A DNA stretch of 64,000 nucleotides. Source: Firmicutes bacterium UBA5201. Lineage in GTDB: Bacteria > Bacillota > Clostridia > Peptostreptococcales > Acidaminobacteraceae. The stretch's first letter is position 1; every line of letters begins with the position of its first letter. Under the pieces are notes generated by a model, which saw only the letters and a program-made list of their open reading frames with translations, was not told where the DNA came from and did no database searches. Location: positions 1 to 64,000 of the forward strand of contig DHVT01000012.1 in assembly GCA_002412775.1 (NCBI GenBank), read 5' to 3'. The position numbers and the translations under genes were made by a program. Shown here one piece after another: positions 43,082 to 52,775 of this stretch.

Positions 43082-44047
43082 ATGAAAATACTCAAAATCA
43101 TATTTGGATTGTTACTGACCGTATTTGTGATGATGTCCATTATCCCTTATCTAGTGCCATTAACGAGACCTAACGAGATTCATTATAAACCCTTTGAGAA
43201 CAGCAATTTTATTGTGGTTGAAGATGTTCAAATCCACTACAGGATTTATCACTCTGCAAATAAGGCTCCAACCGGTAAACTTCTGATGGTTCACGGATTG
43301 GGGGGATCCACTTATTCGTTTGAGAAAAATGCACAGGTTATCGCAGATGAGGGCTATATAGTCCTATTGGTCGATTTGCCTGGATTTGGTTATAGTCAGA
43401 GGCTCGAGACTTTTGATCATTCACAGGAAAATAGGTCAGAGGTCTTATGGAGTTTGCTTGATACGATGGATTCTGCTTTTAGTGAGGAGATTCGGTCGAA
43501 GAAATGGCATTTGGCAGGACATAGCATGGGGGGAGGCACTGTGGCTGCAATGGCGGTCCTTTATCCTCAAAATACAGAAAGCTTAATTTTGATAGATGCC
43601 GCTCTTAATGAAACAAACAGACAATCTGTTCTATTCAAATATCCACCGGCGACCAGGTGGCTGCAAGTAGCACTGGAAAGAATATTAATCAGACAAGATT
43701 TTATATCGGATTTTCTATCATCGGCGTATGGTAGACAACCTTCTATGGAGGAGGTGACAGGATATTTGAAACCGCTAGAGCTGAGTGGTACGGCGAGGAG
43801 TTTCAAAGGATTCCTTCGAACATCAAGAAACATGGAAATTGAACGAATTCAAGATATTGAATTGCCCGTCTTTATTGTATGGGGCGAGGAAGACCTTTGG
43901 ATTCCAATTGATGAAGCCTATAAAACAGATGACCTGTTTGACAATTCCAAACTTGTGACCATTGAAAAATCCGGTCATTGTCCCATGGAAACACATCCGA
44001 TGCAATTTAATACTTTTTTAATGAATTGGTTATCGGATTTGAATTGA
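43082..44047 (+). CDS. Alpha/beta hydrolase with N-terminal anchor
   Basis: A 321-residue hydrolase with an N-terminal hydrophobic segment (KIIFGLLLTVFVMMSIIPYL) and a standard alpha/beta fold: oxyanion HGLGGS, nucleophile in LAGHSMGGG, acid in VWGEEDLWIP and His in SGHCPMETHP. It probably cleaves esters or lactones outside or at the membrane. The ribosome site is weak (GAGTG), and ATG 43082 lies just after the flavodoxin stop, so translation may be coupled. A terminator follows. Confidence 0.87.
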   Translation: MKILKIIFGLLLTVFVMMSIIPYLVPLTRPNEIHYKPFENSNFIVVEDVQIHYRIYHSANKAPTGKLLMVHGLGGSTYSFEKNAQVIADEGYIVLLVDLPGFGYSQRLETFDHSQENRSEVLWSLLDTMDSAFSEEIRSKKWHLAGHSMGGGTVAAMAVLYPQNTESLILIDAALNETNRQSVLFKYPPATRWLQVALERILIRQDFISDFLSSAYGRQPSMEEVTGYLKPLELSGTARSFKGFLRTSRNMEIERIQDIELPVFIVWGEEDLWIPIDEAYKTDDLFDNSKLVTIEKSGHCPMETHPMQFNTFLMNWLSDLN

Positions 44048-44069
44048 CAAATCGATTGAAGCGATCTAC

Positions 44070-44113
44070 AATATGACTATAGAGTCACATGACTCTGTAG
44101 TCATATTTTTTTT
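44070..44113 (+). terminator. Terminator
   Basis: An 18-base inverted repeat with one mismatch (44070-44087 with 44090-44107; ATATGACTA outer part), then eight T residues. Confidence 0.88.
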
Positions 44114-44123
44114 GGAGGTATAA

Positions 44124-44750
44124 ATGCCAAAGGATACTTTTTTTAATTTGCCATCAGACAAGAGAGAGAGAATTGTTGAGGCGGCACTTAGGGAGTTTGA
44201 GGAAAACGCTTTCGACCAGGCGAGTACAAACAAGATCATAGAACAGTCGGGAATTTCAAAAGGCAGTTTTTATCAGTATTTTGATGATAAAAAGGATTTA
44301 TACAAATATTTGATTCAACTGATGGTGGAGTCAAAACTTAAGTACATCACACCCGCCATGCAAAACCCTTTCAATCACGATTTTTTTGAAGTCATACATG
44401 ATATGAATGAAGCCGGACTGAAATTCGCATTGGATCAACCTAGATATCTAAAAGTTGGAACTCGTTTGATGCAGGACAAGAATCACGCTCTATACAAAGA
44501 GATAATCGCAGAAAATCAGGAACGAGCATTCGAGGTCTATAGCGCATTGGTCAAGAATGCGATGGAACGGGGGGAACTCAGGGATGATATCGACGTGGAA
44601 TTCACAGCACGGATCATATTCATCATGAGTACTGAGATTGTCTCTTTGACGATGAATAATTCATATGAGAATTTAACTGAAAATTTGACAGAGATTCTGG
44701 ATAAACTTATGAACTTGCTTGCATATGGCATAAAAAAAACGGAGGGATAA
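44124..44750 (+). CDS. TetR/AcrR-family regulator of exporter operon 3
   Basis: A 208-residue regulator with a TetR N-terminal HTH (RIVEAALREFEENAFDQAS, IIEQSGISKGSFYQYFDDKKDLYKYL) and a helical ligand-binding domain. TTGGAGGTATAA precedes the ATG. It is the first gene of the operon 44124-47859 and sits 2 bases before the ATPase, so it likely represses its own exporter and is released by the exported drug or lipid; the ligand is unknown. Confidence 0.92.
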   Translation: MPKDTFFNLPSDKRERIVEAALREFEENAFDQASTNKIIEQSGISKGSFYQYFDDKKDLYKYLIQLMVESKLKYITPAMQNPFNHDFFEVIHDMNEAGLKFALDQPRYLKVGTRLMQDKNHALYKEIIAENQERAFEVYSALVKNAMERGELRDDIDVEFTARIIFIMSTEIVSLTMNNSYENLTENLTEILDKLMNLLAYGIKKTEG

Positions 44751-44752
44751 AA

Positions 44753-45607
44753 ATGATTAAAGTCAATGGGCTGTACCATTCTTACAGCAAAGATGAGAAT
44801 TACGCGGTTAAAAATGTGGATTTTGAAATCTCAAAAGGCGAGGTTTTTGGTTTTCTTGGTCCGTCTGGTGCAGGAAAATCGACTACTCAAGGCATCTTGA
44901 CGGGGTTGCTTCCAATTCAAAAAGGAGAAGTGGAAGTCGTCGGATATGATATTCGTCATCCCAAAAGAGAGATGTTCAATAAAATAGGCGTGTCGTTTGA
45001 ACAATCCAATGTCTATGGAAAATTGACCGCACTTGAAAACCTGGAGTTCTACAGAAAACTATTCGATGTTGAAACGATGAAGTCGATGGACCTGTTAAAA
45101 TGGGTGGGACTTGATCATGTAGCCAATAAAAAGGCGGGCGAATTTTCCAAGGGAATGAAACATAGACTGACTTTCATCAGAAGCATGCTGAACAATCCCG
45201 AACTATGGTTTTTGGATGAACCGACAACGGGTCTAGACCCTGCCATCGCCAGTCAAATCAAAGATATTGTCAAAGAAAAGAACAACCAGGGCACAACAGT
45301 CTTTCTAACGACTCATAATATGTATGTTGCAGATGAACTGTGTCATAGAGTAGCTTTCATAATCGATGGAGAAATCAAATTGATTGATTCGCCAAGAAAT
45401 CTCAAATTGCAGCATGGTGAAAAGTTCGTCGTTGTAGAGCATTTGGAAAATGATGTGTTGAAAAAAGAACAATTGTCACTCGTCATTGATCAGGATAAGG
45501 CCCGACTGAATGAAATCATCAGTTCTGGAAAGATTGAGATGATGCATACTAAGGAAGCCACTTTGGAAGAAATATTCATCAAAGTGACCGGTAGGGGGTT
45601 GGAATAA
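44753..45607 (+). CDS. ABC exporter ATP-binding protein (operon 3)
   Basis: A 284-residue ATPase, paralogous to the one at 29473: Walker A GPSGAGKSTTQ, signature FSKGMKHRLTF, Walker B LWFLDEPTTGLDP and LTTHNMYVADEL. As in operon 1 the signature is SKGM. It drives two permeases with large extracellular loops. GGAGGGATAAAA precedes the ATG, and the next gene begins immediately after its stop codon. Confidence 0.9.
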   Translation: MIKVNGLYHSYSKDENYAVKNVDFEISKGEVFGFLGPSGAGKSTTQGILTGLLPIQKGEVEVVGYDIRHPKREMFNKIGVSFEQSNVYGKLTALENLEFYRKLFDVETMKSMDLLKWVGLDHVANKKAGEFSKGMKHRLTFIRSMLNNPELWFLDEPTTGLDPAIASQIKDIVKEKNNQGTTVFLTTHNMYVADELCHRVAFIIDGEIKLIDSPRNLKLQHGEKFVVVEHLENDVLKKEQLSLVIDQDKARLNEIISSGKIEMMHTKEATLEEIFIKVTGRGLE

Positions 45608-46642
45608 ATGCGGAAATTGTGGATGACTTTTCTAAAAGACGCAAAACTGTCATTTAACGGTCTTTACTTTTATATGGAAATTGGAATGGCTTTGATTTTC
45701 ATAGCAGTGTTGTTGTTTGTCGTACCTGAAAACTTTGAAAGCTCACAGAGATTTTATGTTGCCATGGAACTTGAAGGCACTGATACTGATGCAGTTCAGC
45801 GACTTATGGGAAGCTCCGATGACGTTACAGTTTTAGATAACCGTTCTGAAATTGAAAGCGCAATGAAGAAAGATCGATCATCAGTAGGTGCGGTCATCAG
45901 AAAAAATGAAAACAAATTTGTATATGAAATGATTCTACAAGGTTATGAGAATGAAAGCATGAAGAACCTCATCAAAGCTGGGATCGAAGGTGAAGTCTTG
46001 TCACAGATTCCAGGATTTTCATCAGAAATAACAGTGCGCACATTGGAAATGAATTCAGAAAAACTTTCTGACCGGGTAAATCTCATTCCAATCTATTTGA
46101 CAATGAACGTCGGAATGATGGGACTTTTCATAATTGCGGCCTATATATTTCTCGACAAGGAAGAAGGGGTCATTAAGGCATATGCTGTGGCACCAGTGGA
46201 AGTATGGCAATATCTGGCCAGTAAAATGTTGATCATGCTCATGATGGGGCTGATCACATCGTTTGTCACTGTACTTGCGATTGTTGGATTCAGCATCAAT
46301 TACCTATATTTGTTCGGTTTGATTGTTGCTTTCAATACTTTTGGCTCAGCACTTGGTCTTCTCATATCAAGTTTCTTCAATACCATGGTCAAGGCAATGG
46401 GGGCAATGTACGTCTTCATTATGATGATGATGCTCCCGACCATCTCCTATCTGATGCCGTCCTTCAATCCGGTTTGGATCAAGGTGTTTCCATCATATTC
46501 AATGATGTTCTCATTAAGGGAGCTGATGTTCGAAAATGGTGATCAAAGCTATATTCTTATTCAGATCGGCATTTATTTGTTGTTGGGTTTGCTATTGTTC
46601 ATTGCCGCCAATCATCGATTCAAGAAAACTTTAACGGTTTAG
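45608..46642 (+). CDS. ABC-2 exporter permease (operon 3, first)
   Basis: A 344-residue permease with a single N-terminal helix, an extracellular domain of about 130 residues (YVAMELEGTDTDAVQRLMG... SEITVRTLEMNSE) and five or more C-terminal helices with the loop LDKEEGVIKAYAVAPVEVWQYLASKM. This is the general ABC-2 design of drug or lipid exporters (YhfQ/NatB-like). Starts directly after the ATPase stop and is 9 bases from the second permease. Confidence 0.87.
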   Translation: MRKLWMTFLKDAKLSFNGLYFYMEIGMALIFIAVLLFVVPENFESSQRFYVAMELEGTDTDAVQRLMGSSDDVTVLDNRSEIESAMKKDRSSVGAVIRKNENKFVYEMILQGYENESMKNLIKAGIEGEVLSQIPGFSSEITVRTLEMNSEKLSDRVNLIPIYLTMNVGMMGLFIIAAYIFLDKEEGVIKAYAVAPVEVWQYLASKMLIMLMMGLITSFVTVLAIVGFSINYLYLFGLIVAFNTFGSALGLLISSFFNTMVKAMGAMYVFIMMMMLPTISYLMPSFNPVWIKVFPSYSMMFSLRELMFENGDQSYILIQIGIYLLLGLLLFIAANHRFKKTLTV

Positions 46643-46651
46643 GAGGCGGAT

Positions 46652-47641
46652 ATGAGAAGAATATTGAATATTGTCAGAAGAGACATCAAAAGCGGAACGA
46701 GAGATTGGTTGGTGATTTACCTTGCCGCAGCTCCAGTAATGTTTGCACTGGTTCTAAAAATGCTTATACCAAGCGTCGGTGATTCAACGCTCAATGTCGC
46801 TGTATATGAAGACACACCACCTGCTGTGGTCTCTTATCTCGAAACCTACGCAAAGGTGATTGAAGTTGTTGACTTGGATGAGAGAATATTGAGGATGGAT
46901 GATGTGTTTGGAGTTGTAGTAAGGGACAGTGGGATAGAAATCGTGGCTCAAGGCAATGAAATGGAAGGCACTGTTGATTTGCTCAAGACAATTGTAGGAC
47001 GTTATGAAAATCAAGTGATCGACCTACCGATAGAAGTTGAGTTTTCAGATATCGGTTGGATCATGTCGCCTATGAAACTCGAAGGAGCCAATTTGCTGAT
47101 CATCTTCAATACAATCTTGGGTGGTATGCTGATCCTCCTGAATCTCGTCGAAGAAAAAATGAGCAATACCATTAGCGCCATCAACGTCACACCAACCAAG
47201 AGAAGAGAATTCATCATTGGAAAAGGACTTCTTGGATTTGTTTTGACATTGTATGGTGGTGCGGCTGTCGTCACTATACTGGGATTTGAGGGCATCAATT
47301 ATGCGATGCTGTTTATAAGTGTATTTGCAATTTCCTTCATTGGAGCAATCATCGGATTCAGTATTGGAATAGTGAGTGATGAGCCCATATCGGCGATTGC
47401 GAGCATGAAAACAGTTTTTATTCCGGTTCTGGCATCGATTTTCGGAGCCATATATTTACCGACAAAATGGCTTTTCATTTTGTATTGGTCACCGTTTTAT
47501 TGGGCATATGATGTCATCAAAGATATTTTATTGATTCAAGCGACTTGGGGACAAGTTTTCAGGAATAGTGGAATCATACTTGTCATAACGGGTTTGGTGT
47601 TTGCTGGTTTGCGTAAAAAAATTCAAAATGGATTGAGTTGA
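46652..47641 (+). CDS. ABC-2 exporter permease (operon 3, second)
   Basis: A 329-residue permease of the same plan: helix near 20-40, extracellular domain with NVAVYEDTPPAVVSYLETY, then helices beginning MKLEGANLLIIFNTILGGML and the loop VEEKMSNTISAINVTPTKRREFIIGKG. It pairs with the first permease. GGAGGCGGAT precedes the ATG. A 68-residue membrane protein follows 11 bases later. Confidence 0.87.
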   Translation: MRRILNIVRRDIKSGTRDWLVIYLAAAPVMFALVLKMLIPSVGDSTLNVAVYEDTPPAVVSYLETYAKVIEVVDLDERILRMDDVFGVVVRDSGIEIVAQGNEMEGTVDLLKTIVGRYENQVIDLPIEVEFSDIGWIMSPMKLEGANLLIIFNTILGGMLILLNLVEEKMSNTISAINVTPTKRREFIIGKGLLGFVLTLYGGAAVVTILGFEGINYAMLFISVFAISFIGAIIGFSIGIVSDEPISAIASMKTVFIPVLASIFGAIYLPTKWLFILYWSPFYWAYDVIKDILLIQATWGQVFRNSGIILVITGLVFAGLRKKIQNGLS

Positions 47642-47652
47642 AGGAGGATATT

Positions 47653-47859
47653 ATGAACGGAATGGCTTTTTTAGGTATACTCATGGTGGTCTATGCAGTA
47701 CTTGTTGTCTGGATCGCAGCAAAAAAACCGCCCAAAATTTGGGAGATGGCTAAAATCAAATTGTTCATTAAAGTTCTGGGAGAAAAAGGCACAGTTATAT
47801 TTTTCTATATTTTCGCACTGATTTTTGCAGTAGTGGGCGTATGGCTGATCATCAAATAA
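47653..47859 (+). CDS. Small two-helix membrane protein
   Basis: A 68-residue protein with two hydrophobic helices (GMAFLGILMVVYAVLVVWIAA and VIFFYIFALIFAVVGVWLII) joined by a basic loop. GGAGGATATT precedes ATG 47653. It is the last gene of exporter operon 3 and may be an accessory subunit, or a small protein unrelated to transport. I do not recognise a family. Confidence 0.7.
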   Translation: MNGMAFLGILMVVYAVLVVWIAAKKPPKIWEMAKIKLFIKVLGEKGTVIFFYIFALIFAVVGVWLIIK

Positions 47860-47919
47860 CACCATACAGAAATGATTTGAAATTTTGATTCAATTATACT
47901 AAAATGAGTTTATACACAT

Positions 47920-47996
47920 CGGGGTATAGCTCAGTTTGGTAGAGTGCATGACTGGGGGTCATGAGGCCGCAGGTTCAAGTCCTGTTGCTCCGACCA
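47920..47996 (+). tRNA. tRNA-Pro (anticodon GGG)
   Basis: A complete cloverleaf: acceptor CGGGGTA with TGCTCCG (two wobbles), anticodon stem CATGA/TCATG with loop CTGGGGG, anticodon GGG at 47954-47956, T arm GCAGG-TTCAAGT-CCTGT, and encoded CCA at 47994-47996. A TATACT -10-like box lies about 20 bases upstream (47895-47900). It reads CCC and CCU Pro codons. Confidence 0.95.
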
Positions 47997-48004
47997 CTTA
48001 AAAT

Positions 48005-48034
48005 CAAGAGTGAAAACACTCTTGGTTTTTTTTT
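48005..48034 (+). terminator. Terminator of tRNA-Pro
   Basis: CAAGAGTG (48005-48012) pairs with CACTCTTG (48017-48024), then a T-run. The AAGAGTG stem also occurs in the hairpins at 58436-58539. Confidence 0.85.
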
Positions 48035-48126
48035 GATTACAATCGGATTAAAAGTCTATGAAATATGAGATTTTACTCAGATAATCATATAGAATGATAA
48101 CTATCTACAACAAGGGGGAAAGCTTA

Positions 48127-51030
48127 ATGAAAAAATGGAAAATTGCAATTTTAGTAATGACATTCGTATTGATCTTCATATCCAATTCAACAGTATACGC
48201 GGAGTCATTAAGCGAAAAAAGACTTGAAGAAATCAACAAAGATTTTAGGGGCCTTTGGGTCGCGACTGTTCTAAATCTGGACTACCCTACAAAGCAGGGT
48301 GTATCTGAGACGTTAATGAAAAATGAAGCCATTGAAATCCTCAATCAAGTGGAAGCTTTGGGACTGAATGCAGTAGTTCTTCAAGTCAGACCCACATCGG
48401 ACTCATTTTACCCATCGAACATATTCCCATGGTCCAAATATTTGACTGGAAAACAGGGGATTCAACCACTGAATGATTTTGATCCCCTCAAGTTTTGGAT
48501 TGATGAAGCCCATAAAAGGGATATTGCGGTTCACGCCTGGATCAATCCATATAGAATCACAAGAAAGACAGCCACAGAAACGGCACATGATATAAGTTCA
48601 CTGGCGATTGACCATCCTGCGAGATTGAACCCGTTATGGGTCGTCAAGCATAGTGATGGCAATCTGTATTTCAATCCCGGAATTCCAGAGGTCATGAACC
48701 TGATTGTTGATGGTGTTACTGAAATCGTATCCAACTATGATATCGACGGAATCCATTTTGATGACTATTTTTATCCGGATTCAAATTTTGATGATGCTTC
48801 AACATTCAAGAAATACGGAGTGAATTTTTCAAGTGTTGCAGATTGGCGTAGAAACAATGTCAATCAATTGATATCAAAGACTTACAAGGCGATCAAATCC
48901 ATTGATGGGAAAGTTCAGTTTGGAATCAGCCCATTTGGCATTTGGGCAAATTCAAAAACCAATGCGCTTGGCAGCGACACAGCTGGACTTGAATCCTATA
49001 CTAGCCATTATGCGGATACTCGAAAATGGGTCAAGGAAGGTATGATTGATTATATAGCTCCACAAATATATTGGAACATCGGATTTTCCATTGCGGATTA
49101 CAGCAAACTTCTCAAATGGTGGGATGACGTGGCAGAGGGGACCGATGTAAATCTTTATATAGGTCATGCGGCTTATCGTACCGGAAATTCAGATCCAAAA
49201 AGCGCATGGTATGGTGTGGATGAGATTTCAAGACAGCTGAATCTGAATCAATCAGCGAAAAATGTTGACGGAAGCATTTTCTTCAGGTATGCCCACGTCA
49301 AATCCAGTTCCGGCTTGCGTATGCTTCTCAGCACACAATACAATAAAACGAACTCAGTTTTTTCAGAGAACGAATTGATTGTTGGACGTCCTTATAAAGA
49401 TGTCACTACCACTTCCGCATTCTATTTTATCGGCGGATCATCAGATAGCGCCTTTCCACTATATCTTAATGGAAAGGAAGTCCTTGTGAGAACCACAAAA
49501 GGTTTTTTTGGCAGTTACCAACCACTTCGAATCGGAGTCAACACATTCAAGTTTGAACAGAATGGAAAGTCGGTCACCAGAAAGGTGACCAGGATTGGCT
49601 ATTCTTCGGCAAAACCGCTTACAAGTGTTCAAATCGTTGAAGGTACCGCTTGGCCTCAATCACTTGTACGGGTTAGTCCAGGTGAAACCATCACTTTGTC
49701 ATGTAAAGCGCCGATAGGGGCTGATGTGACAGTAAGTATTGCAGGTCAAAAAATTGCACTTAAGCCTGCTACTGAGAGAACAGCAACCAATGGCATGTAC
49801 TCAACGACTTTCAAAATAGACTTCAAGGTCCCTGAATATAGTGGTTATGCAAGAGAAATACCTATTGGAAAACCTGTTTATACCCTCAATTACAAAGGCG
49901 TTGTTGTCAGTAAGACTGCAGAAGGAGTGATCAATGCAATCATGAAACAATCTCCTATCGTAGCGACAATAGTCAACAACCATGTGGATTCCTATCAAAC
50001 CGCTTCAACTTCAAATGGATCACATTTCATATTGCATAAAGGCATGAGAGATTATGTCACTGGACAGCGAGGAGACTTTGTAAGACTATCATCCAATATA
50101 TGGGTCAAACAAGAAAATGTGAACATCACAACTTGGGACACTATAAAAGACAAAAAAGCAACAATGAGTCATGAGGTTGATGGCAATTTGGACCTATTCA
50201 AGTTTGTAACAGACCACAAGCCAGTTTCGGGCGCTTCCTTCAACGGAAAAACCATCAGGGTCATGGTCAGTAACACAATGATTTCCAATACAATGGATTT
50301 AACCAAACAATCAGCCGTAAAAAGCATAAATGTATTGTATGAAAATGGTCATAGTTATATCGACTTTGAGCTAAACAATCCATCCGAGTTGGGTGGCTAT
50401 GAGCTCATAGATGACGAGGGTGTTTTGACTCTTGCCATCAAGAAAAAATTTGTGGCATCAAACAGCACCCTACCATTATATGGCAGTAGAATCATGATCG
50501 ACCCAGGACATGGTGGCAAAGACAATGGCGCCATCGGACTGATGGGAACACTATATCCGGAAAAAAGCGTAGCACTTGGAATGGCGCAAATCTTACGGGA
50601 TCAACTTCAAAGTCTTGGTGCAACTGTCATAATGACAAGAAATAATGATTTGTACCTATCACTTGGGGATCGTCTGAACGTGTCGAGAAACAGCGACATA
50701 GATCTTTTTATATCTCTGCATGGCGATAGTGTGGGTGATGATTCGGATCTCAGTAAAATATCAGGATTTTCTGTATTCTACAAAGATCCATTGGCACTCA
50801 AAATTTCAAATCTCATGCAATCCAAAGTCGTGACCGAACTTTCAAGAAGAGACAGAAAAGTCAAGACAGCGAACTTTTATGTGATCAGAGGAACTTGGGC
50901 ACCTTCAGTATTGATTGAGGCGGGATTCATGCCCAATCCGGCTGATTACGAATGGATGACTGACACAAATGAACAGAAGTTGTTTGCGAAAGTTATATCG
51001 AATGCGATTGTCGAATATTTTAAGGATTAG
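48127..51030 (+). CDS. Secreted GHL10 glycoside-hydrolase-like / amidase fusion
   Basis: A 967-residue exported protein. Signal peptide (1-~27, ending TVYAES), then a GHL10/YngK domain (about 40-345; FRGLWVATVLNLDYP, VVLQVRPTSDSFYPS, AWINPYRI, DGIHFDDYFYP), then 400 residues of mainly beta linker or wall-binding modules, and finally an Amidase_3 (about 785-967; IDPGHGGKDNGAIG, YPEKSVAL, ISLHGDS, LIEAGFM with zinc ligands and catalytic Glu). It should remodel peptidoglycan and perhaps cut glycan after peptide removal. GGGGGAAAGCTTA precedes ATG 48127. Monocistronic with a terminator. Confidence 0.9.
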   Translation: MKKWKIAILVMTFVLIFISNSTVYAESLSEKRLEEINKDFRGLWVATVLNLDYPTKQGVSETLMKNEAIEILNQVEALGLNAVVLQVRPTSDSFYPSNIFPWSKYLTGKQGIQPLNDFDPLKFWIDEAHKRDIAVHAWINPYRITRKTATETAHDISSLAIDHPARLNPLWVVKHSDGNLYFNPGIPEVMNLIVDGVTEIVSNYDIDGIHFDDYFYPDSNFDDASTFKKYGVNFSSVADWRRNNVNQLISKTYKAIKSIDGKVQFGISPFGIWANSKTNALGSDTAGLESYTSHYADTRKWVKEGMIDYIAPQIYWNIGFSIADYSKLLKWWDDVAEGTDVNLYIGHAAYRTGNSDPKSAWYGVDEISRQLNLNQSAKNVDGSIFFRYAHVKSSSGLRMLLSTQYNKTNSVFSENELIVGRPYKDVTTTSAFYFIGGSSDSAFPLYLNGKEVLVRTTKGFFGSYQPLRIGVNTFKFEQNGKSVTRKVTRIGYSSAKPLTSVQIVEGTAWPQSLVRVSPGETITLSCKAPIGADVTVSIAGQKIALKPATERTATNGMYSTTFKIDFKVPEYSGYAREIPIGKPVYTLNYKGVVVSKTAEGVINAIMKQSPIVATIVNNHVDSYQTASTSNGSHFILHKGMRDYVTGQRGDFVRLSSNIWVKQENVNITTWDTIKDKKATMSHEVDGNLDLFKFVTDHKPVSGASFNGKTIRVMVSNTMISNTMDLTKQSAVKSINVLYENGHSYIDFELNNPSELGGYELIDDEGVLTLAIKKKFVASNSTLPLYGSRIMIDPGHGGKDNGAIGLMGTLYPEKSVALGMAQILRDQLQSLGATVIMTRNNDLYLSLGDRLNVSRNSDIDLFISLHGDSVGDDSDLSKISGFSVFYKDPLALKISNLMQSKVVTELSRRDRKVKTANFYVIRGTWAPSVLIEAGFMPNPADYEWMTDTNEQKLFAKVISNAIVEYFKD

Positions 51031-51039
51031 ATCATCTTC

Positions 51040-51080
51040 AGCATACCGGAAGCCATAATGGTGACGGTATGCTTTTTTTT
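51040..51080 (+). terminator. Terminator of the GHL10/amidase gene
   Basis: AGCATACCG (51040-51048) and CGGTATGCT (51065-51073) form a perfect stem followed by a T-run. The bases from 51081 to 51228 are AT-rich and hold nothing I can name. Confidence 0.88.
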
Positions 51081-51228
51081 GTTCATTTGCTAATATTTGC
51101 ATAGCTCTTAAGTTTAAATGCGATGATTTGGGGTAATAGTTTCACACGATGGTTTTCTTTGTGTAAAACATTGTGCTATCGGTTGCATTGAAAAAGTTGA
51201 TTTTTTGTATCTATTTGTGAACTTATTG

Positions 51229-51257
51229 TTGCCAACATTACAATTTCGTTGTATAAT
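51229..51257 (+). promoter_or_regulatory. Promoter of the maltodextrin-type operon
   Basis: TTGCCA (51229-51234) and TATAAT (51252-51257) separated by exactly 17 bases. This puts transcription start near 51264 and gives a leader of about 150 bases before the lipoprotein gene at 51415. Confidence 0.75.
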
Positions 51258-51291
51258 GAGCGGGAAAGAGGTTATTTTTTTTGAAATTGTG

Positions 51292-51305
51292 TGCAAACGT
51301 GTGCG
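51292..51305 (+). promoter_or_regulatory. LacI-family operator (or cre) candidate
   Basis: TGCAAACGTGTGCG is a near-palindrome with central CG, the form bound by LacI-family proteins, about 28 bases downstream of the predicted start. The LacI-type gene at 57424 is the likely partner. It also resembles a CcpA cre site, so it could serve catabolite repression instead. Confidence 0.55.
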
Positions 51306-51414
51306 CAAAAGTTTCACACAGTTCAAAAGTATTGCACAACCTCAATTGTAAGTTTGCAGTAGAAACAAATTTAGCAGACGAAGTTATTAAATGGGAGATG
51401 TAGGAGGATTTAAA

Positions 51415-52764
51415 ATGAAAAAGTTTATGAGTTTATTACTAGTGATGCTACTCATGTTTTCACTCGTAGCATGTGGCAGTAAGACTGAAACACCGGTGGC
51501 TGAAACGCCAGCTGATACTGATGTGGTAACAGAAACTCCGGTTGTTGAAGAATCCATTGAAGCGACTATTTCTGTTCAAGTTGAATCAAGTTGGTTGGAG
51601 TACTACATGGCGGCAGCGGATAGAGTAAAAGCTGTTCATCCAAATGCAACAATCAATTTTATTGAAACAGGATCATTCGATCACTTGGACGTACTTGATT
51701 CTACAGATGTCACCAATGAAGATGTAGCGGATGTATTTGCACTTCCAGCAGACAGAATTTACGGTCTTGCTCAAAATGAAGCATTGTCAACAATCGACGC
51801 AACTGCAATGGCAGCCAATGTTGGTGGTTTTGCAGATTACGATGCAGGTTTGGGTGGAAACTTCAATGTGGATGGCGAGTACTTGGCATTCCCTATGAAC
51901 ATCGAAACATTGATCAACTTCGCAAACACAGCTAACGCTGCGGCTGCTGGTGTTGATTTGACACAAACTATTGAGTTCACTGAAATGAATTATGAAACAA
52001 TGCTCGTACCAGTATTCAATGCTTGGTTTGGCGTTGCTCTTACAAACGCAGCAGAGATTGAAATGCTTGGAATGAAAGATGATGGTACATTATTCTCTGA
52101 CTTAACAGAAGATTTTGCAAACCTTACTCCTGAAAAACAAGCGGTTTTCTCAGCTTTGTTTGATTACTGGAAAGCTCATAATGATGCAAACACATCACTT
52201 TGGGACAACAGTGCGGCATGGGGTTACATGGATACAGCATTCACATCAGGTGGCAACAATGTCATCAGACTTGAAGGCCCATGGTCAACAGGCAGTTTAT
52301 CAAATCTTGCTGCAGATGGCGCAGATTTAGCAATATTACCAATCAATCAAGTGACACTTAACGGTGCACCTCTTGCTCACTGGAAAGGTGGCTGGGGACT
52401 TGGTGTCAACGCACGTGTTGAAGGCGATGATGATAAAATGTTATTGGCTCAAGCTATGATTGAAGAAATCGTAAATCCTGATTTCGCAATCGAGTTTTTC
52501 AAAGCTACAGGTAAAATTCTTGAGAACGTTGATCCATCTGTTTACTTGAATTCAGATATGTCAGATACAGACAAAGTTGTCGTTGAAGCGGTAATCGAGT
52601 CTTATCAAGATGCTCCTGCAAGACCTCTTTTCACAGAGTGGGGTTCAGTATGGTCTACATGGGAAAATGGTTTACTTTCTTGGTCAGCTGTTAAACCTGC
52701 AACTGTAGAAGAAGCTTACGCAGAAGTTCAAGCTTCATTTAAAGCAATGATGCTAAACTTCTAA
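51415..52764 (+). CDS. Sugar-binding lipoprotein of ABC uptake system (maltodextrin type)
   Basis: A 449-residue extracellular substrate-binding lipoprotein: lipobox LVAC with Cys 20, then a linker rich in Thr/Glu/Val and a MalE-like two-lobe domain (VFALPADRIYGLAQNEAL, YLAFPMNIETLINFAN, RPLFTEWGSVWSTWENGLLSWS). It captures the sugar for the MalF/MalG permeases that follow. GGAGGATTTAAA precedes ATG 51415. Codon choice is unusually GC-rich and regular (many GCA, GTA), as in strongly expressed genes. A hairpin follows at once. Confidence 0.9.
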   Translation: MKKFMSLLLVMLLMFSLVACGSKTETPVAETPADTDVVTETPVVEESIEATISVQVESSWLEYYMAAADRVKAVHPNATINFIETGSFDHLDVLDSTDVTNEDVADVFALPADRIYGLAQNEALSTIDATAMAANVGGFADYDAGLGGNFNVDGEYLAFPMNIETLINFANTANAAAAGVDLTQTIEFTEMNYETMLVPVFNAWFGVALTNAAEIEMLGMKDDGTLFSDLTEDFANLTPEKQAVFSALFDYWKAHNDANTSLWDNSAAWGYMDTAFTSGGNNVIRLEGPWSTGSLSNLAADGADLAILPINQVTLNGAPLAHWKGGWGLGVNARVEGDDDKMLLAQAMIEEIVNPDFAIEFFKATGKILENVDPSVYLNSDMSDTDKVVVEAVIESYQDAPARPLFTEWGSVWSTWENGLLSWSAVKPATVEEAYAEVQASFKAMMLNF

Positions 52765-52775
52765 GAACTTGAAAA

